A stretch of DNA of 64,000 nt from Stictocephala bisonia (taxonomy: Eukaryota; Arthropoda; Insecta; Hemiptera; Membracidae): assembly GCA_035578905.1 (NCBI GenBank), contig JAQJVL010000803.1, positions 186,001-250,000 of the forward strand, read 5' to 3'. The notes under the pieces were generated by a model that did no database searches, was not told where the DNA came from, and saw only the letters and a program-made list of their open reading frames with translations. The translations under genes and the position numbers were made by a program. Below, piece by piece: positions 50,884-63,100 of this stretch. Each line of letters begins with the position of its first letter. The first letter of the stretch is position 1.

Positions 50884-53094
50884 GTAAGTGACACTAATAC
50901 ATTTTACAAGCATTTATTATATACAAATAAAAATATTTTGATAAATCTTATAAGTATACATATTACCAATGACGTAAACAAAGTGTATTTTAAAATTAAT
51001 CACTATGCATTAAATTACTTGTCTACTATGGTAAAACTATTAAACAGTTCTTAATATGTAGACAAACACGTGCAAGTATTACACGGTATTTAGCAGCAAA
51101 TTATTTAGATAAATGAAATAAATTAAACCCAAAAATGCAGTTTTTTATATGAAATTACAATTTTTGTTTATTTTGTTTTTAAAATGAAAGTGAGTATTAA
51201 ATATAATAAAACGTGCTATTCCTATTATCATAGAGTAGACCATATTGAATGGAGATAACAATAAATTTTACACTTTTAATAAATGCCAAAATAAAGTTAA
51301 AAATCTTGTAACGTACTTACGTGTTTTCTTAACGTAAATATTTCGTTTCTAATTCTATAGGCGTTGCTCTTTGAGCTTTGTTTACTAATATTCGTCAAAT
51401 ACATTTCTTATTTGTTTTCATTTGTATTAACTTTAAAATTTAAAATAAATCAAACATTGAATTTAAAATTAAGTGATTGTTTAATATTATGTACCAATAA
51501 AACTAATTTTCTTTAAAAGTGTACAAATTTTTACTGGTGATTTATTTTTATATGCAATATTCCTACTAATATTAATTAAATAAACCTATTTTATATTTCA
51601 GGTATTCTTTAAATTTCCTTTATCCCGATATATTTTTCTCTTATTTCCTTATAAAATTCATCTATTCCATTTTAATTTTGTTTAATTATTTGACAGATTT
51701 TTGCGTAAATGAAGTTTATTTCACGACTTTATTATAGACAAATGTACAATGCTTTATCATTCTTTCAAATTATAGCATGATTTGTATTCACATATATGTA
51801 TCATATACTTATATAAGTATATGAGTATAGAAAGTTTTGTTTTGAATAGAGTTATATGTTTTGGGAGGTTAACATATTTACCCTACACACATAGTACGAC
51901 TCGCCAATATTAGATACTGCCATTGGACTACATTTCATCTAAGCCAGGAAATCGTTTGTACATTACAAATACGAGTAATACGTCTTATACATTTTGAAAG
52001 GACAACCCTCTCAGGCTACTTAGCTCTGGGGTGTAATCAATTGAATATCCAGCATATATTGTTTTATCGCGATTAAATCACAAAACAATAGGCCTCTTGC
52101 TAGATTGGATGTTAGCACTTATGCTTCATATGCACAGTTTTACGGGTTCAAATCCCGGGAGGTCTACAAAAAAAATATGTATGATGGATTTGACGTTAGT
52201 AGATCTCTAATAAAGAAGTCAAACTAGAAAATAGTGTCTAAAATTAAATAAAATATATTTCATATTTCTAAGCACAATATTCTATTTGACTAGGAACTGG
52301 CAGAGAGACATAATTAACAGCACTCACCACAAAATTTCTAAATATAACAACTGCCAATTTAAAAATACAAATATAGTACGTTCTTGTAAACACATATAGT
52401 AAACGTGGCTGTATAGAGTAATCTTACCAACTATTAAGATGACCCTGACCTTAAGGGGATGCTGAAATTAAGGGGATCCTTGCTAAAATAATCAAATGTT
52501 CATGAACAAGCAACCATTGAAAAGTTAAAGTTGCCCTCCCCCTCCTGAACTTGTCCTTTAGGCACACACTGCCTCTAAAATTACTTAAGTGAAATCTGCA
52601 TACCAGAGGAAACTAGGAGCAACCAAAGAGGAAACAATATTAAAATTGCAAATAATATTAAATTTTGGTTTGGTTTGTTTGAGTAACATGTATGTCTAAT
52701 GTGTCAATAATCATATTTATTCAGTTGTTGATTTGTTTGATATTTATAATAATTATAGTTATGTTAGTTTATTTTTAATTATATTTTTGTTATTTAATGA
52801 AGTTTGGGATTAAAGAAGTTCCCAAAAAATAAAACAATATATATTTGTTTACTTAATGTTAGATAGCACATTATAATATTTACTTATAAATAACATTTTA
52901 AATAATTATTTCTACTAAAAATTATAAATTCATTCTTATAGATTTTCTTTCAAATAGCATAAGCTACAGACATAATCAAAGAACTGTTGAGAAAAAAATG
53001 TATTTGCAAATAATAAATGTATTTGAATTTCATCACAATATATTTCTATCAAATTAAATCTTTACTCTTCAAACTTACTTATGGACTTGTTCAG
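50884..53094 (+). other. nompC: nompC intron 3 (2.2 kb)
   Basis: Donor GTAAGT, acceptor ACTTGTTCAG. It is AT-rich, without large repeats except the tRNA-like sequence at 52090. A TTTTATATTTCAG|GTATTC site near 51590-51606 is a good acceptor with a poor donor. Otherwise I see nothing. Confidence 0.9.
52090..52165 (+). tRNA. tRNA-like sequence (CAU anticodon), probable retro-pseudogene or SINE head
   Basis: The 76 nt fold as a cloverleaf. The acceptor stem AGGCCTC/GAGGTCT has seven pairs with one G-U. The D stem GCTA/TAGC has GG in its loop. The anticodon loop is TTCATAT (CAU) on a stem with one mismatch, and the T loop TTCAAAT is on a stem with one mismatch. GGGTTCAAATCCC is a good B box. An extra two nucleotides between the D and anticodon stems, the mismatches and a following A-rich run (ACAAAAAAAA) point to a retroposed, non-functional copy. 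It differs from ordinary insect tRNA-Met, so the identity is uncertain. Confidence 0.4.
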
Positions 53095-53211
53095 GCAAGA
53101 CAACAGACTGCAGTCCATCTGGTGGCCAGCAGACAGACCGGTACCGCCACTTCCATACTCAGGGTGCTGCTGGCAGCCGCTGGTAGGGAGATCCGGGTCA
53201 GGCCTGACGGG
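53095..53211 (+). CDS. nompC: NOMPC exon 4: ankyrin repeat 3
   Basis: 39 codons between TTGTTCAG and GTGAGT, phase 0 on both sides. It reads ARQQTAVHLVASRQTGTAT, then SILRVLLAAAGREIRVRPDG. QTAVHLV.SRQTGTA..ILR.LLAAAG is a hallmark stretch of insect NOMPC's third repeat, longer than the 33-residue standard because of the SRQTGTA insertion. It joins the APGG end of exon 3. The next exon, expected to begin with a GKIPLLLA-like sequence, is not visible before base 64000. Confidence 0.96.
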
Positions 53212-53340
53212 GTGAGTTCCATGACAGTAAAAATACGAAACCTTTGTACGTTGTAGTTGTGTTTTCATTTATGTTTATGTGTATGTGAACAAGTGAATTG
53301 TCACTTATCTTGTCCTAAATGTAGCTGAAACTGTCAACGA

Positions 53341-54012
53341 TAGGGATGGCAACGATATATCGATATATGGGAATATCGATAGATACATTTCGATATATTA
53401 CTATCAATATTTTCTTTCGATAATATCGCCCATATCGATATTTTGGCCATATATATCATATTGACGTTATTATCTCACTCAAAATCATTACGATTCGAAA
53501 AAACATATTTAAATTACCTCTTATGCGTACAAAACATGCAATGAAATTATAAAGTACTTTATTTAGGTTTTTTTTTACGTGAGGTTAAGTGGAAAATTGA
53601 TTTCCAAACTTTTATTTTTAATGGTTTACCTGACATGTATTGGAAGTAGGTTTAGTGAATTAATTTGTTTAACTAATTGTTAGTGTGCATAAGACGTCTA
53701 ATGGTATTTTTAAATGTGAAAAACAAAAATAACAATGTAATTACATTATTCTGTTGTAATTAACATAATAATTAAAGGTAGCGGTATATTTATTCTTATC
53801 AAAGACCACAACTTGTTTCGTGTAGATAAATGTATTTAATTTTTAACATTCAGTACCTACGCTATTCTAAATAGTGACAGCAAAATATGAGTGACATAAG
53901 AGTTACTGCATAGTTTTGAACAGATAAATAATTTACAATTCGATATATCGATTAACCGATAAATCGATATTTTTCTTTCGATATTATTGTTAGATTGATA
54001 TTTGGTTTATAA
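53341..54012. mobile_element. hAT-like non-autonomous element 4
   Basis: The left end TAGGGATGGCAACGATATAT is followed by several TATCGAT motifs and CCATATCGATATTTTGGCC. The right part reads CGATATATCGATTAACCGAT but ends without the terminal TTGCCATCCCTA. It is the same family as the three elements at 23566-27796, about 670 bp. Confidence 0.65.
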
Positions 54013-55649
54013 TTATATAAATACTAAACAACAATGTATATGCTTTGTATGAAATAGTACGAGAACAATGAACATTGAGTTTTTCCCTACCCTTGTAGCT
54101 TTAAGGTTTGGGTTCAGTTTAAGCTTAATTTAAGTATAATTCCCCTTTCTATAGGAATATTTTAGTTTTTACTATGAAACGTTTATGTTATAAACACTTT
54201 TCATAGGAGGACAGTTGGATACTGTTGGGGTCAAATAGATATAAATGTTAATGAACAAATTTGTGCAGTTTATGTATTGTTATTGAAGCAATTTCTGTCA
54301 AATAACTGTCATTCAAATGATGTACTAATGCAATCTTTCTCTGAATTTGGTTTGTGTTAAAACTTAATAGGTATTTAAGTTAACCTCACGTTGTAGATTA
54401 TATTTTTGTATAAAAACAAATTTTATATTTAAATTCATTGGTAATGAAACATTAACAGTTTTCTGGCAAATGTAGGTTTTCATATTCAATTAACCCTGCC
54501 AAAAAAGTACTTGTGGTCTAGGAACACTCCCAGTGTGACGAAAGATGATTTTATTCCCCATTGTGTAGTCGATATGTTTTAGGGCCAACTCGCGTGATCC
54601 TGCCCACCCCTATCGTTCCTTGGTACAGACCACCCCTCTAACACAAAATACCCTTCCTCTCACCCTTACCTCATTCCCTTAGCATCAACAATGTTGTATA
54701 ACTTGTTGTTTAAATTGTTGCTATTGTTTTGGTAAGTGCAGTTTCCTAGTACACATTATATACTCTGTAGACGCCCGTTCAATACGCGACGACAAGGAGA
54801 CTATTATTATAGTTTACACTTTTCGGTCAACGAATAGAAAAGTTGTTTTATTTTGCATATAAACACTATAAACATTTTGCCCATCTTAAAAATACTGGCA
54901 TCCATTATACATTTCATTATTACAGTATGAGGGTAGCTAATTATTTTTTATTTATTTCTTTTTCAGATAAGTTGATTACAAACTTATATCGTAAAGGAAA
55001 ATATTAATGCATACTTATTTTAGAACAAAATAAAATATTTCATTAGGAAATAGGAGTCCACATGTGCAAATGAAATATTTCTTAGATGTGCCAAAAATAG
55101 CAAAATTATTATACATTATAATTTATTTCTCAAACAGAAACAGCTTCAAAACTATAATTATGCTGTGTTCAATTTTCTTCAAAATACTAAAATGTTAAAT
55201 GCATTTTATGCATTTTAACTACAACACTAGTACAGTAAATTACTGCATAAAAGCATGTAAGTATAGAACTTAAATAAAATTATACACCTAAAATATACTA
55301 GATAGTTATTGAAGATTTCTTTTAATTTGAAATATTTATATACCCAAAGATGCAATGAAAAGACGCACTGTTTATTATTGGACATGCTTAATCTGTATTT
55401 ATTTATTTATTGTCTTTTATAACATTAAAGATGCCACTACCCGAAATTGATTACATGTGTTTTCATGCTAATTTATACGTCGATGAATAAATATATTCTT
55501 GTTATGTCTCTGTATATTCCTGTTATGCTTGGCAAGACAATACAGAGGTTCAATAGATTTATAAACATTTCATGAACAAACACAATTTATAATACTGAGG
55601 CCCGTGTCGGGCCGGCGTGTCCTGTCTCACACTGCCTCGCCTTTGCTGT

Positions 55650-56222
55650 CGGGATGTACAGGATGCAATTAAAAAGTTAAAATCAAAACGTACCACTGGT
55701 CCTGATTTGCTCCCACAGTACTTGGTTAAAGGATGTTCTGAATTATTAATTAAGACCCTAACATTTTTATTTAATTTAAGTTTAACATTAAATATATTTC
55801 CTGAAAAATGGAAAATTACTAAAGTGACGCCTATTTTCAAAAATGGTAAGAAAGATCAAATAATTAACTATAGGCCAGTGGCGGTTTTATCGATACCTGC
55901 TAAAATATTCGAGATGATTATACATAAACATTTATTTGGTCACTTTAAAAAATATGTTTCTGATTGTCAACACGGATTTATTCCCGGAAGATCAGTCAAC
56001 ACAAACTTACTTAATTTCATTAATTATGTTTCCTCGGGGCTGGATTCTGGGACCCGAACTGATGCTTTATTTCTTGACCTGGCCAAGGCGTTTGACAAAG
56101 TAGACCATTCAATTTTGTTAAACAAGCTACATTTTTACGGAATTTCAAATAATCTGTTGTATTTCTTTAAATCATACATTATGAATAGAAGACAATTTGT
56201 TTTTTACAACGGAATTTCATCA
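55650..56222 (+). mobile_element. LINE fragment: N-terminal half of a reverse transcriptase
   Basis: One open frame reads DVQDAIKKLKSKRTTGPD, FPEKWKITKVTPIFKNGKKD, INYRPVAVLSIPAKIFEMII, QHGFIPGRSVNTNLL, LFLDLAKAFDKVDHSILLNK and NRRQFVFYNGISS. These are RT blocks 0 to 3 of a Jockey/I-type element, with the first catalytic Asp intact. It stops at a TATATA tract before the PQGS and YADD blocks. The frame is free of stops, but both the 5' endonuclease and the RT 3' half are absent. An (AAATA)n-like tail near 56605-56640 may be the 3' end of the same copy after an internal deletion. Confidence 0.85.
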
Positions 56223-56225
56223 ACT

Positions 56226-56246
56226 ACATTTTATATATATATATAT
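56226..56246. repeat. Short (TA)n tract at a LINE break
   Basis: About twenty bases of TA directly follow the interrupted RT frame. Confidence 0.8.
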
Positions 56247-56604
56247 GTATGTGTATGCGCGCTTAAATGTTGTTAAGGTTAAATTGTATTTCTTACTGTT
56301 TGCATTTGGTTATTAGAAATGATCAGTCACTAATTTATACAATATTAAGTTACTGTTATGAATCTTCAGAGTAGGCTATATTTCTCATTTGTTATTTATT
56401 ATATTACTGTATTTATTATTACTTTTAGGTTAAAGCATGTCACTGTTGGTAATATTTTTAGTTATTTATTTAACTTATCTATTAATAAGAGTAATATTAT
56501 GGTTTATATTATGTGCATGAAGTGAGCTCAAGAAACCCCAGCATGAACTTTAAGAATAAATTGAACTGCTTTAGTGTAATTGGTTTTGTAAACTGTTCTA
56601 AAGC

Positions 56605-56640
56605 ATGCAAATAAAATAAAATAAAATAAAAAATAAAATA
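56605..56640. repeat. (AAATA)n tail-like run
   Basis: GCAAATAAAATAAAATAAAA and further units form a pentamer run of the kind that terminates LINE insertions. Confidence 0.6.
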
Positions 56641-58370
56641 TACAAATAAAATACTATCAATTTAAACAGTAACAGTATTGATGTAATATTTTGATTACGA
56701 TGTTCCACAATTTAAATATGACACCATATGAGTGTCCTCGTTATTCATATATATATGATGCTTAGAAAATCTCACCTTTTAACAGTATAAAGGTTTCTCA
56801 ATCTTGATAAAAATAGTTGTAGTGAAAGAGACACTAGACAAGTTTGTGGTCTTCTTGAAGATAAATAAACTTCTTCAACTCCTTGTTTATTTATTTGTTT
56901 TATCAATCTCATCTTTGGAATCTCCTTACTACTAAATATGATGAAAATTTAAAAACCTTGATTGAAAATTGTCATAAAGTCAATATAAATGGTTTGTCTA
57001 CGTTGCATTGCTTAGTTTTTGTTCAAGAAAATTTATCTACCACGTTTATTCGTAATTATTAACATATATAAATTAACTAAAGTTTTCCTGATATTTAAAA
57101 CTTGTAAACATTAAACACACGGTAAAAATGGAGTACATCGGTCCAACAGACTCTTCAATATAAACCCGACCCACGAACACGAATCAATAGACATTTTTCT
57201 GCTCAAAGACACAAAATTGAAGAAAAGAAAAAGATTTTAAAACAAGAAACAATGCATATTACATTAATCATGCAAATGTTTTTCTCTTTAACATGAATAT
57301 GACATTGAATTTTTCATACAACGTGTAATAACGGATATATTCAATAAAATGTGGGTTACGTGAGGTGAGGTTAGGTTAGGGTTTTATACGTAGACAGTGG
57401 GTACATATTACCAATCTAATCCCTAACCTAATATAACATTATCATAACCCTCATATTTTATCCCTCATATATGAGGAGTAAGTAGGAGTAATTAGATGTC
57501 ATATTCGTATTTAGAAGGAAAACCACATAATATTAATGTTATATATAATTGTTTTAAGGGTAAATATATTTTTTATTTTTTGAAATTTTTTTTAAATTCA
57601 GTATTTCCACCAGAAAAATTCTATTGATGCATTTTTGTGTTTTTTTTCTACGTAAGAAAAATTATGAAAATCGGATTAGGCCGCTATATTTCATATTTAC
57701 TAAACGCACAAATCAGTAAAAGCACGTTAAGTACGAAAATCTAATAATAACAACCCTTTTAATTGTAATAAAGAAACCAGTGTCATTACGTGGTGTACTC
57801 CAAGAGTGTGACAAGGGTAAGTTTGGTATTTGAGGAAAGTTTGCTGCCTTACCATAAGTATTGACTGGTATTGACAGGAGTCTCGGGGCCCATAAATACG
57901 TTCAGAGACATACAGTATAAATCACGACGGCTGATCACGTGACCTCAGTAACATTTCCCTTTCTTTAACTCCCCCCCCCTACCCCTACATTTCTAGTAGA
58001 TATCAGTGAAGGCTGTTTAATTTACTTATTTTGCGATCTGTTCAAATTTAAAAACACACCATAGTGTATTTCGTTATTAAAAATTAGTTTTTTGTTTTAT
58101 CTGGCAAATGCAGGTCTCCTTAATACCTATAGTTTGTCCAAACAGCCGTGCGCCCTGAAGCATTAGAGCGACCCTCGCTCCCCCACTCGCAGGCATACTC
58201 ATACGCGCGGCCCGGCCACCTGCCGCTAATGGTCCTTCTATGAATCACCAACTAGTCCTTGTACTACAAAATAATTTTTTTTTTTAACTGTTAACTTTAC
58301 TTAATTTGTACTCTAATAACTGAATTCTAAATATTATTCCTCGCAAAATGAGTCCAAACACGGTGCAATT

Positions 58371-58583
58371 GTGACAACTCTAAGGGGTTTTAGTGGGTTT
58401 ATAAACCGTAAGATTTATAAACCTACTAAAACCGCGTTTGAACTCATTTTGCGAGTGGGGCTCAACGATCTGAGTGTTTTTGAATTCATCATAAACTTGT
58501 GTCCTGGTGATACAGACTCAGAAAGTGACAGTGACAGTAACACTGAAGATGACGACGACTTTGGATGCGAAATTTTAAAATAA
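58371..58583 (+). CDS. Hypothetical 70-residue ORF in the long-TIR element
   Basis: The frame starts inside the left inverted repeat (MTTLRGFSGFINRK) and ends in an acidic-serine tail (GDTDSESDSDSN, TEDDDDFGCEILK). I do not recognise a family. Acidic, serine-rich N-termini occur in some transposases such as piggyBac-type, so it may be a vestige, but that is speculation. Its 5' part overlaps a secondary hairpin at 58386-58433. It may be a chance frame. Confidence 0.2.
   Translation: MTTLRGFSGFINRKIYKPTKTAFELILRVGLNDLSVFEFIINLCPGDTDSESDSDSNTEDDDDFGCEILK
58386..58433. repeat. Secondary hairpin inside the long-TIR element
   Basis: GGTTTTAGTGGGTTTATAAA and its reverse complement with one mismatch are separated by CCGTAAGA. 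Next to it, GTTTGAACTCATTTTGCGAG (58438 on) repeats, in inverse order, the TCGCAAAATGAGTCCAAAC block of the left arm. This shows an inner fold-back copy. Confidence 0.8.
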
Positions 58584-59559
58584 GTAACTGACCTTTCCTT
58601 ACCCTCTGTTGTGTCTTTCATCTGTATGTAAATTTTCCAGTTTCAGCTTTCTAAATTAACTTCCGTACTGGTAGTAAGTTACATTTTTATAAAAATTGTT
58701 TTTTGGCTTAACATTGGATGTCTGTGGAAATACGCTTGTAATAATTTTACTCTAAGTAAACGTTCCTTGTTACATTGACTTTAAATTTATTTATTTATTG
58801 TTTGGCATACGTTGAATTTTCTGAAGACACATTTAAGAAACCTCCTTGGCTATGTTGCTATGTAAATAAGCTTGTGTTAGTTTAATAATATTATTTTCTT
58901 GATTTTACAGTTATTGTAAGTAACATAACGAATTACTAATTATTTTTATTTTGTATTACTTCAGTTTACGTTCCCTGTTATCTTGATTCTGATTTAGTTT
59001 ACTGTTTTTGCACACGTCGGAAATGTTAGAAGACTCTCGTAAGAAGCCTTCTTAACGAGAATGATGGTGATTACGGAATGGTTATGTAAATATGTTTGTG
59101 TTAGTTTTATGATTGAAAATATTATTTTATTGATTTTTAGTTATTATACAGTAACGTTGCAAAAAGAATTTGTAATAATTATTATTTTACTCTTGGTATT
59201 TGTGCTATGTTATATTATTTATGATTTAGTTTATTTTTTCATAATTTTGTAACCTACTGACCATAAAACCCCTTAGAGTTGTCACAATTGTACCGTGTTT
59301 GGACTCATTTTGCGAGGAATAATATTTAGAATTCAGTTATAAGAGTACAAATTAAGTAAAGTTAACAGTTTAAAAAAATTGATTTTGTAGTACAAGGACT
59401 AGTTGGTGATTCATAGAAGGGCCATTAGCGGCAGGTGGCTGGGCCGCGCGTGTGAGTGTGCCTGCGAGTGGGGGAGCAAGGGTCGCTCTAATCCTTCAGG
59501 GCGCACGGCTGTTTGGACAAACTATAGATCTGCATTTTCAGGCACTTAACATTACCCAA

Positions 59560-60172
59560 ACGTAGTAATATAAAATACACAATGGTTATATGTATTTCAC
59601 TTGTGAGATACGTAGTAATAGAAAATACACAAGGGTTATATGTATCACATTTGTGAGATACTTAGTAATAGAAAATACGCAGTGGTTATATGTATCACAA
59701 TTGTGAGATAAGTAGTAATAGAAAATACGCAATGGTTATATGCATCACACTTGTGAGATACGTACTAGTATAAAATACGCAATGGTTTATGTATCACACT
59801 TGTGAGATACGTACTAGTATAAAATACGCAATGGTTTATGTATCACACTTTTGAGATACTTAGTAATAGAAAATACGCAGTGGTTATATGTATCACAATT
59901 GTGAGATAAGTAGTAATAGAAAATACGCAATGGTTATATGCATCACACTTGTGAGATACGTACTAGTATAAAATACGCAATGGTTTATGTATCACACTTT
60001 TGAGATACTTAGTAATAGAAAATACGCAGTGGTTATATGTATCACACTTGTGAGATACGTAGTAGTATAAAATACGCAATGGTTATATGTATCACAATTG
60101 TGAGATACGTAGTAATAGAAAATACGCAAGGGTTATATGTATCATTGTGAGATACGTAGTAATAGAAAATAA
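59560..60172. repeat. 50-bp minisatellite, about 12 copies
   Basis: The unit is CGTAGTAATAGAAAATACGC then AATGGTTATATGTATCACACTTGTGAGATA. Variants differ by one-base length changes and by CACTTGTGAG versus CAATTGTGAG, the latter a good dyad (TCACAATTGTGA). The array begins about 30 bp after the long-TIR element. Confidence 0.95.
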
Positions 60173-63100
60173 TTGGATCTTTTAGAGCCAGTGGGGTGGA
60201 GCACACGTAAACTTGTATGCATCAGAAACACCGTCATTTAAGCCCCTAAAATGAATCTAATCCAGCTATCTTATCTTCATCATATCTTGCGAAACGTCAA
60301 AGATACCGAGTCACATACAGAACTAAAATATAGATGTTTTGGTAAATATAAGAGTGGACTGATTAAATTGGGAGTGAACAAAACGCACCTAAATTACATG
60401 GTAAACTGTACCAAGAGCGTTTAAAATGTTCAGTAATAACAATATTTATCATTAATCTTACTAAAATAATGTAATATGAAAATAATAAAAACATTGCAAA
60501 TAAAATAGTTTGGAAAGTTTGCAGTTACAGTAGAAAATAACGATGAGGACTAGAATACAACATGTAGCCAGGTTAGTTCCAGTTTTTGCCGGTGCACGTG
60601 ATAGCAGCACCTACTAGTATCTGTTTTATCACCTCATTTCCATAAATACAGTACTTACAACAATATTGCGTTGTTAGTGACCTCCAGTGCGGCTGTCTCA
60701 TTATCTCCAGACACTGGTCATAAATCAAACCTAATGTCACATGGAAGTCTGGGATGGTGGGCGAGTTGTTTGTTTGTTCCCTGCCAGGGGATGATATATT
60801 CAGCGGAAGTAGTGATTCTTACCGAATGTATGTTTTACCGACCAATCAAAGTTCTAAAATTAGAATGTGATTTTAGTTTGCTCACAACTCACACTGAGAA
60901 TGTAATTTTGATACCCTCATTACTTTATCACCATATAGATTCGACCCAATTAGAAGCTTTTGTTTTTCAAAGCTTTATCATAACATGTTATGTCTTACTT
61001 TATATTCGGAATCCGTACGCTGAAAATCATATACTCGACTAATTTTGTTTTTTTTTTCCGAATGGTGTTTTGCAACAATTATTTAGTTTACCTTTTTTAT
61101 CTTTCTTACTTGATTTGTCTTATAAGCTTAAAAATAGTAACTTCGCAACACTAATAATAATAAATTATTCAAAATCAATAAATTTTTAGCTACAACAGTT
61201 ATAATGTTCTGGACCGATTACACAGTAGCCCTACAGTATATTTGACTGTTTGTACATAAGTATAGCAAGTCACTACTTGTAATATAATTTCATAACTATT
61301 TGATACTATAGTTATGACTCACACTTTAATATAGATAACTGCTTCCTTATTCATATGTAACTTTATTTCTGAATCTCGAATTTAACAAATATTTTTTAAT
61401 TTTACGTTGTGTTGTTAGTTATTATTGAGAAGCATAATTTATACAATTAAAATAATATTTTAATAATTATTTCCACTTTATTAAAATATTCATCAAATGA
61501 TAATTATCTTGTTAGTTGGCAGGCCAAAATGGCGATAACACGACTGTCACTTGTTTGACATTATGTTAAGGATCACTAGTTAATAATGAAATGAAAATCG
61601 ACTTTATTAGGCGGAGTTAGGACTATTATTCAAAACCATTCTAACTTTACCACTGAGGAAAGCACAACATGGCAACATTGTATATCTTGAGCGCTAGGCT
61701 CCTTCCTGTCCCACGGCTAATGTGTTTCCGGTCTAGATGAATTAAAATTTAAATATTAAATTTTAGTTGTAATTGTTACTAATACATATATGCTTATCAA
61801 TAAATCTTTTTAACGTTATGAGTGAGATATATTTGTATTTCATTCCGGTTTAAGAACGTTGTATTAAATCTAATGATGTCTAAATGTACATTTGGATTCA
61901 CAAAACTTGCTACAGATAATATATGTAATTTTCATTTCATTCGGGTTTGGTTTGACTTTATTTTAGAATTGACATCGATAATTTTTATAAGTTAAAATTC
62001 TCCTATTGACTTAGTTGTTTGACATTTATAATCAGTAAAAAAAGTACTTTCTAGTTAAATATTAAAAAGATTTTAATTCCCACTAAAATAAATATATACC
62101 AAACTTCATTCTTCCCAATTAATTGTGATTCACCGGATGTAAAAATTAGAGGAGGGCTGAGGAGGGCTGGTCGTGCGACATTGTCTAAGTCGAATTTTCA
62201 GTTTAGCCCGTAAACTTCAGAGGTAAAAATAGAACGGCTGGATTATAAGTCCCCTCTTCCACTCAACCTTATTAAAAAACACATTTTTTTACCATAGTGA
62301 ACTACTATATAAAACCAATGTCAGGAATATATTGTTTTATGTGTGTTAAACTCACCCATCGTATGTCTATTAGTTCGAAATTACTAGATTCAACGACCAC
62401 TAAAACTGTAATGTTGGAGTTCCAGGAAGAACAATAACAAATAACATCAGGAGAACAATAACTCGCCCTGTGTTGTTTAGAACAAACCCTTTAACAGTTC
62501 ATCAAGTAAAGTAGAAATAGGAAAACGCTACTTTCATTTTATGTCAGTTTTTCACTAAATCCATTCATAAAATAGCATCATTAGTTAAGTGGAGAACTGA
62601 AAATTCGCTATACTTTGATGACTTTTAATATCTTGTTTTTTTAAGTCATGTTAATAGTATATTTCATAACAAGTGTGGAAAATGGGATTTTGCATGTTCG
62701 AGACCATATGTTTGAAGTGTGATACTTGTCGAGCACTTCAATTGGTCGAGAACATGCTAAACAATTTAACTTGAGTTTTGAACGATATTTTTCACAACAC
62801 TACTGAATAAAAAATGTTGGAATGTTAACTTTTTATTTAATTAGGAAAATTTTAGGAACATTTTATAAAATCAGCTCAAGAATGTTTTTAAAAGCTTTTG
62901 AAGGTTATTAAGTTGTTGATAGTGGAAAATTATTGAACTTAAACAATGTTACTTTCGACTGTCAACAATAGACAGCTGTGGAAAGTATAATGAAAACAGC
63001 TAAACTGGTGGTAGTGTTGCGAAAAAATATTATATGATTCCTTAAACTTATTTACAACCACCTCCTTAAAAACATAGCTATATAAATTGTTATATATTTT

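Larger units (their letters stand above)
58127..59527. mobile_element. DNA transposon-like element with about 266-bp terminal inverted repeats
   Basis: The left arm starts CTATAGTTTGTCCAAACAGC and the right arm is its reverse complement with about 96 percent agreement by eye over 266 bases; the inner limits are about 58393 and 59262. CTATAG at both ends would fit a TA or TATA target duplication. The limits may reach about 20 bp further out, because AAATGCAG occurs outside both ends. Inside lie a 70-codon frame and a diverged direct duplication (about 58745-58930 and 58965-59150). No transposase domain is recognisable. Confidence 0.8.

Noticed and set aside
60671..61042. 123-codon open frame on the + strand
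   Set aside because: No recognisable domain, AT-rich codon use and no promoter or splice context; a frame of this length is expected by chance in a 64-kb window.
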